From: Verrucomicrobiota bacterium
Lineage (GTDB): Bacteria > Verrucomicrobiota > Verrucomicrobiia > Limisphaerales > JACRJZ01
Direction of reading: 5' to 3'
DNA: 64,000 nucleotides
Assembly: GCA_016219875.1 (NCBI GenBank)
Contig: JACRJZ010000091.1
Coordinates: 124,001-188,000 of the forward strand
Shown: one piece after another, positions 61,515 through 64,000 of the stretch
Layout: every line of letters begins with the position of its first letter
How positions within the stretch are numbered: the stretch's first letter is position 1
The notes under the pieces: generated by a model
The model's input: the letters and a program-made list of their open reading frames with translations, nothing else
Told to the model about the DNA's origin: nothing
The model's database searches: none
Made by a program: the position numbers and the translations under genes

Positions 61515-62267
61515 CTACCCGCTCATGACGCTGACCAGGTAGCGGAGTTCCTCATCCACTTCTTCGGGATGGGCCACCGTCTGGGCCACTTCCTGGCGCA
61601 AGAGCTGGCCGTAACGCTGTCGCAGGCGATGGACAGCCACTTTGACGGCCCCTTCGCTCATGCCCAGTTGCTCTCCCACCTGGGCGTACGGCAACTCGCT
61701 CCGTCCACCCCAGACGAAGCCCTTCAGGTGATCGAAGAGCGGTTGCTTTCCGGCCGCGGCGTATTCCTCGCCGAGGAGTTGACAGGCGTGTTCGAGCAGC
61801 GTCACCGCCCATTGCCGTTCGTAGGCGCTTTCCGGAGTCTCGAAATCAGCCGGCTCGGTCTCTGCCTCCGGTTCCATCCGCAATTCCTCCCAAGAGATCA
61901 GGAATTGCCCGCCGCCTCGTTTCAGGCTGGCGGACTTCTGCCACTCGCCGACGAGGAAATGCTGGATGGCGGTGAGCAAGAAATTCCGAAACCGGCCTCG
62001 GGTGGGATCAGCCTGGGCGAAATACTTCTTCTGGAGGAAACGTGCGAAGAACTCCTGCACCAAGTCCTGGGCCTCCTCCAGCGGATGACCCCGCCGCCGC
62101 ACGTAGGTGAAGATGGGCGGCCAGTAGGCGCGGCACAGCGCCTCCAAGGCTTCCTGCGCACCGGGCGCGCTGGTCTTGGCGGCGGCCAGCACGACACTCC
62201 AGTGCGTGGTGGCGAACCAGGCCCTACCCCCGGCGCCGGTGTTTGGCTTTGGCTCATCCAGATCCAT
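61515..62267 (-). CDS. ECF RNA polymerase sigma factor (module 2)
   Basis: 250 residues. N-terminal AWFATTHWSVVLAAA, a segment typical of ECF factors encoded beside kinases in Limisphaerales; region 2 with CRAYWPPIFTYVRRRGHPLEEAQDLVQEFFARFLQ and RGRFRNFLLTAIQHFLVGEW; region 4 LPYAQVGEQLGMSEGAVKVAVHRLRQRYGQLLRQEV. The two ECF factors in the window are only distantly alike, so they belong to different ECF groups and may see different promoters. The gene is followed by the kinase at 57625 with only the CTGTAAC box between. No anti-sigma gene is seen, so the kinase is the best candidate regulator. Confidence 0.9.
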   Translation of the reverse strand: MDLDEPKPNTGAGGRAWFATTHWSVVLAAAKTSAPGAQEALEALCRAYWPPIFTYVRRRGHPLEEAQDLVQEFFARFLQKKYFAQADPTRGRFRNFLLTAIQHFLVGEWQKSASLKRGGGQFLISWEELRMEPEAETEPADFETPESAYERQWAVTLLEHACQLLGEEYAAAGKQPLFDHLKGFVWGGRSELPYAQVGEQLGMSEGAVKVAVHRLRQRYGQLLRQEVAQTVAHPEEVDEELRYLVSVMSG

Positions 62268-62437
62268 GAAACGGGTTTCCTGACGATTCTGAGTCAGGTG
62301 CTATCGGGGCGCAGAGTAGCTGGAAGCGTCGCAGAACCCAAACCCTTTCTCGGCCGAGGCCAGAGACAGCAGGGTTGCATCAAGCTCAGTCTGGCCTCGC
62401 CCGGTGCGCGGCTGTCCCAGCCGCTGCGGATGGCCGA

Positions 62438-63820
62438 TTACCCGGCCACAGCGTCAGCCACGGCTTCGTCGGTGGCTTCAGCCAGCACTGCCAGTCCTTC
62501 CTCTAGGGCGTCGCGCGGGATGGTCAGGGGCGGAGCGATTTTCACCGTCTGGCCCCAGGCGCCCACGGGCGCGAAGAAGAGCAGACCCTTCTGGAAGCAG
62601 CGTTCGATGATGCTGTGGGCCAAGTCGTGGTCCGGCTCTTTGCGGTTGCGCTTGATGGCTTGCAGGCCGCCGACCAAGCCCGTGGCGGAAACGCGACCGA
62701 TCACTTCGGGATGCTTCGCTTGGATCTGTTTCAATCCCGCCAGGAGCACTGGTTCGAGACGGGCCGCGTTGTCAGTCAGCTTCTCGCGGAGGATCTTCCT
62801 CACGCTGGCCAGTGCGGCGGCGCAACACACCGGATTGCCCGTGTGCGTGCTGGTCATGGAGCCGGGCGGGAACTGGTCCATGATCTCGGCGCGGCCAATC
62901 ACCGCCGAGAGGGGCAGGGAACTGCTGATGCCCTTGCCGCAGCAAATCAAATCGGGCGTCACGCCGAAGTGCTCGAAGGCCCAGAACTTGCCGGTGCGTC
63001 CGAAGCCGGCTTGCACTTCATCGAAGATCAAGACCGCACGATGCTCCCGGCACCAGGCAGCAAGCTGGCGGACGTACTCGACCGGCGCGAAGTCGGGGCC
63101 GACGCCTTGGTAGGTTTCCATCATCACACCCGCGATGTCGTCGGGCTGGAGGCCGCGCTTCTCGATAGCGGCCAGGAAGGAAGCGAAGCTCGTGTCGGTC
63201 TGCCAGTAGCCGTCGGGGAAGGGGGCGTTGAGGATCGCGGGATCTTCGTTGACGATCCACGTCTTCTGCTCGGCCAGACCGCCGGCTTGCTGCGCGCCCA
63301 GCGTGCGCCCATGAAAGCCGCGTTCGTAGCCGACGATGCCAAGCTTCTTGCGTCCACCGACTTTGAGGCCGTACGCGCGCGCGAGTTTGATCGCGCACTC
63401 CGTCGCTTCCGAGCCGGTGGTGAGCAGGAAGACTTTCTTCAGCGGCTCCGGCGCCAAGCTGGCCAGCAACTCCACGAGTTGGGCGCGCTCTTCGCTGGGG
63501 AAACAGTAATTGTGGAGCAAGCCGCTGTTGACCTGATCGAGGATGGCCTGGCGAATCTCCGGTGCGCCGTGACCGGCATTCGTGACAAGCACGCCGCTGG
63601 ACCAATCAAGCCAGTGGTTGCCATGCTTGTCATAGACCGCGATGTCGTCGGCGCGGTCCCAGACCAGCGGCGGTTGTCCGCGCATGGATTGCGGCTCGAA
63701 CTGGCGCAGTCTTTCAAGCGTCGGCAGCGAGTCAGGATGTGGGATCGGCGTGGCGATGCGGCGATACTTGGTTGCGACGTGCGGCACTGGCCGCGGTTCG
63801 ATGCTGAATTCTTTGCCCAT
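62438..63820 (-). CDS. Class-III PLP-dependent aminotransferase (4-aminobutyrate aminotransferase-like)
   Basis: 460 residues. N-terminus with VATKYRRIATPIPHPDS, then ALAVYDKHGN-type segment (IAVYDKHGNHWLDWSSGVLVTNAGH) of class III. The PLP phosphate site is TTGSEATECAIKLAR and YERGFHGRT is conserved. VLIFDEVQAGFGRTG carries the pyridine-binding Asp, and CCGKGISSSLPLSAVIG contains the PLP Lys. The late GSMTSTHTGNPVCCAAA contributes the Thr to the phosphate. This class covers GABA, ornithine, acetylornithine and diaminobutyrate enzymes; the length of 460 suits a GabT-like omega-aminotransferase, but the exact amine donor cannot be read. It stands alone, 171 nt upstream of the second ECF sigma gene and transcribed toward it. 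Confidence 0.88.
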   Translation of the reverse strand: MGKEFSIEPRPVPHVATKYRRIATPIPHPDSLPTLERLRQFEPQSMRGQPPLVWDRADDIAVYDKHGNHWLDWSSGVLVTNAGHGAPEIRQAILDQVNSGLLHNYCFPSEERAQLVELLASLAPEPLKKVFLLTTGSEATECAIKLARAYGLKVGGRKKLGIVGYERGFHGRTLGAQQAGGLAEQKTWIVNEDPAILNAPFPDGYWQTDTSFASFLAAIEKRGLQPDDIAGVMMETYQGVGPDFAPVEYVRQLAAWCREHRAVLIFDEVQAGFGRTGKFWAFEHFGVTPDLICCGKGISSSLPLSAVIGRAEIMDQFPPGSMTSTHTGNPVCCAAALASVRKILREKLTDNAARLEPVLLAGLKQIQAKHPEVIGRVSATGLVGGLQAIKRNRKEPDHDLAHSIIERCFQKGLLFFAPVGAWGQTVKIAPPLTIPRDALEEGLAVLAEATDEAVADAVAG

Positions 63821-63921
63821 AGAGGGATTGGAGTGATGGGGTGATGGAGAGTTCGAGTGATGGGGCAGGGGAGTGGTGGAGGGAAGGGGACGGCGCGCGC
63901 GCAGCGAAAGTACCCGCTAGC

Positions 63922-64000
63922 TCAGGCTGTCCAGTTTTCACATTTCAGCCCTGAGACGCGCGCAAACTCAGCCGTGTTGTTGGTGACCAGCGTGGCCTCC
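63922..64000 (-). CDS. vapC: VapC-like PIN-domain toxin, C-terminal end, 5' part beyond the window
   Basis: Reading the last 79 nt on the minus strand gives ATLVTNNTAEFARVSGLKC followed by ENWTA and a stop at 63922-63924. The LVTNNT-x-EF-x-R-V-x-GL-x-x-ENW pattern is the standard C-terminal end of VapC-type PIN ribonucleases, with the Asn/Glu of NNTAEF near the active site. Only 25 residues are visible, so the antitoxin and the catalytic Asp residues are outside. The family is clear, the functional state is not. Confidence 0.72.
   Translation of the reverse strand, partial: EATLVTNNTAEFARVSGLKCENWTA

Overview
The window is high-GC bacterial chromosome, most likely from a Verrucomicrobiota of the Limisphaerales/Pedosphaera type. 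This is an inference. It rests on the mix of secreted carbohydrate-acting proteins (DUF1080, GH26, Asp-box repeat protein), ECF sigma factors beside Hanks-type kinases with WD40 tails, exported fibre-like proteins with YadA-head-like repeats, and many palindromic or phrase-like repeats between genes. No rRNA or tRNA gene was seen.

Left part (1-11.9 kb): the end of an acetate kinase, a minus-strand group (nucleoside hydrolase, small hypothetical, DUF1080 hydrolase), a plus-strand group of secreted enzymes (GH26 glycosidase, alpha/beta hydrolase, 13-Asp-box protein), and a single-chain type ISP/IIG-like restriction-modification enzyme. From 12.3 to 20.5 kb lies a flagellar rod/ring/hook-junction operon in the order flgF-flgG-flgA-flgH-flgI-flgJ-flgN-flgK-flgL.

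Central part (21.1-36.4 kb): the most striking region, eleven same-strand genes, many overlapping by ATGA. It holds every subunit of a MetFV-HdrABC-MvhD-type methylenetetrahydrofolate reductase (metF, metV, hdrA, hdrB, hdrC, two mvhD). Interleaved are a split glutamate synthase (a glutaminase/GXGXG fusion and two ferredoxin-FMN subunits) and a stand-alone Bro-N protein. HdrA is a 1500-residue HdrA-GltD-HdrA fusion. The set suggests an electron-transfer machine joining one-carbon (folate) chemistry to glutamate or N-methylglutamate-type chemistry. A probable PPi-dependent phosphofructokinase follows.

Right part (38.3-62.3 kb, all minus strand): two successive paralogous modules. Each reads ECF sigma factor, then Ser/Thr kinase-WD40 protein, exported fibre protein, M6-like metalloprotease and a small exported protein ending in a [FY]xRLxKP tail. 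Extra members are a second, S74-type fibre and a phosphodiesterase-superfamily protein. A direct-repeat box, CTGTAACCTT-N12-CTGTAAC, lies upstream of one kinase gene and upstream of one fibre gene and may be the promoter linking them. The window ends with a class-III aminotransferase and the tail of a VapC-like PIN toxin.

Palindromic elements are frequent. Family A (24-nt arms, 17-nt loop) occurs at least seven times, always between genes. Other elements have entered coding sequence in frame (FMN glutamate-synthase subunit, first kinase) or disturb a gene start (flgI).
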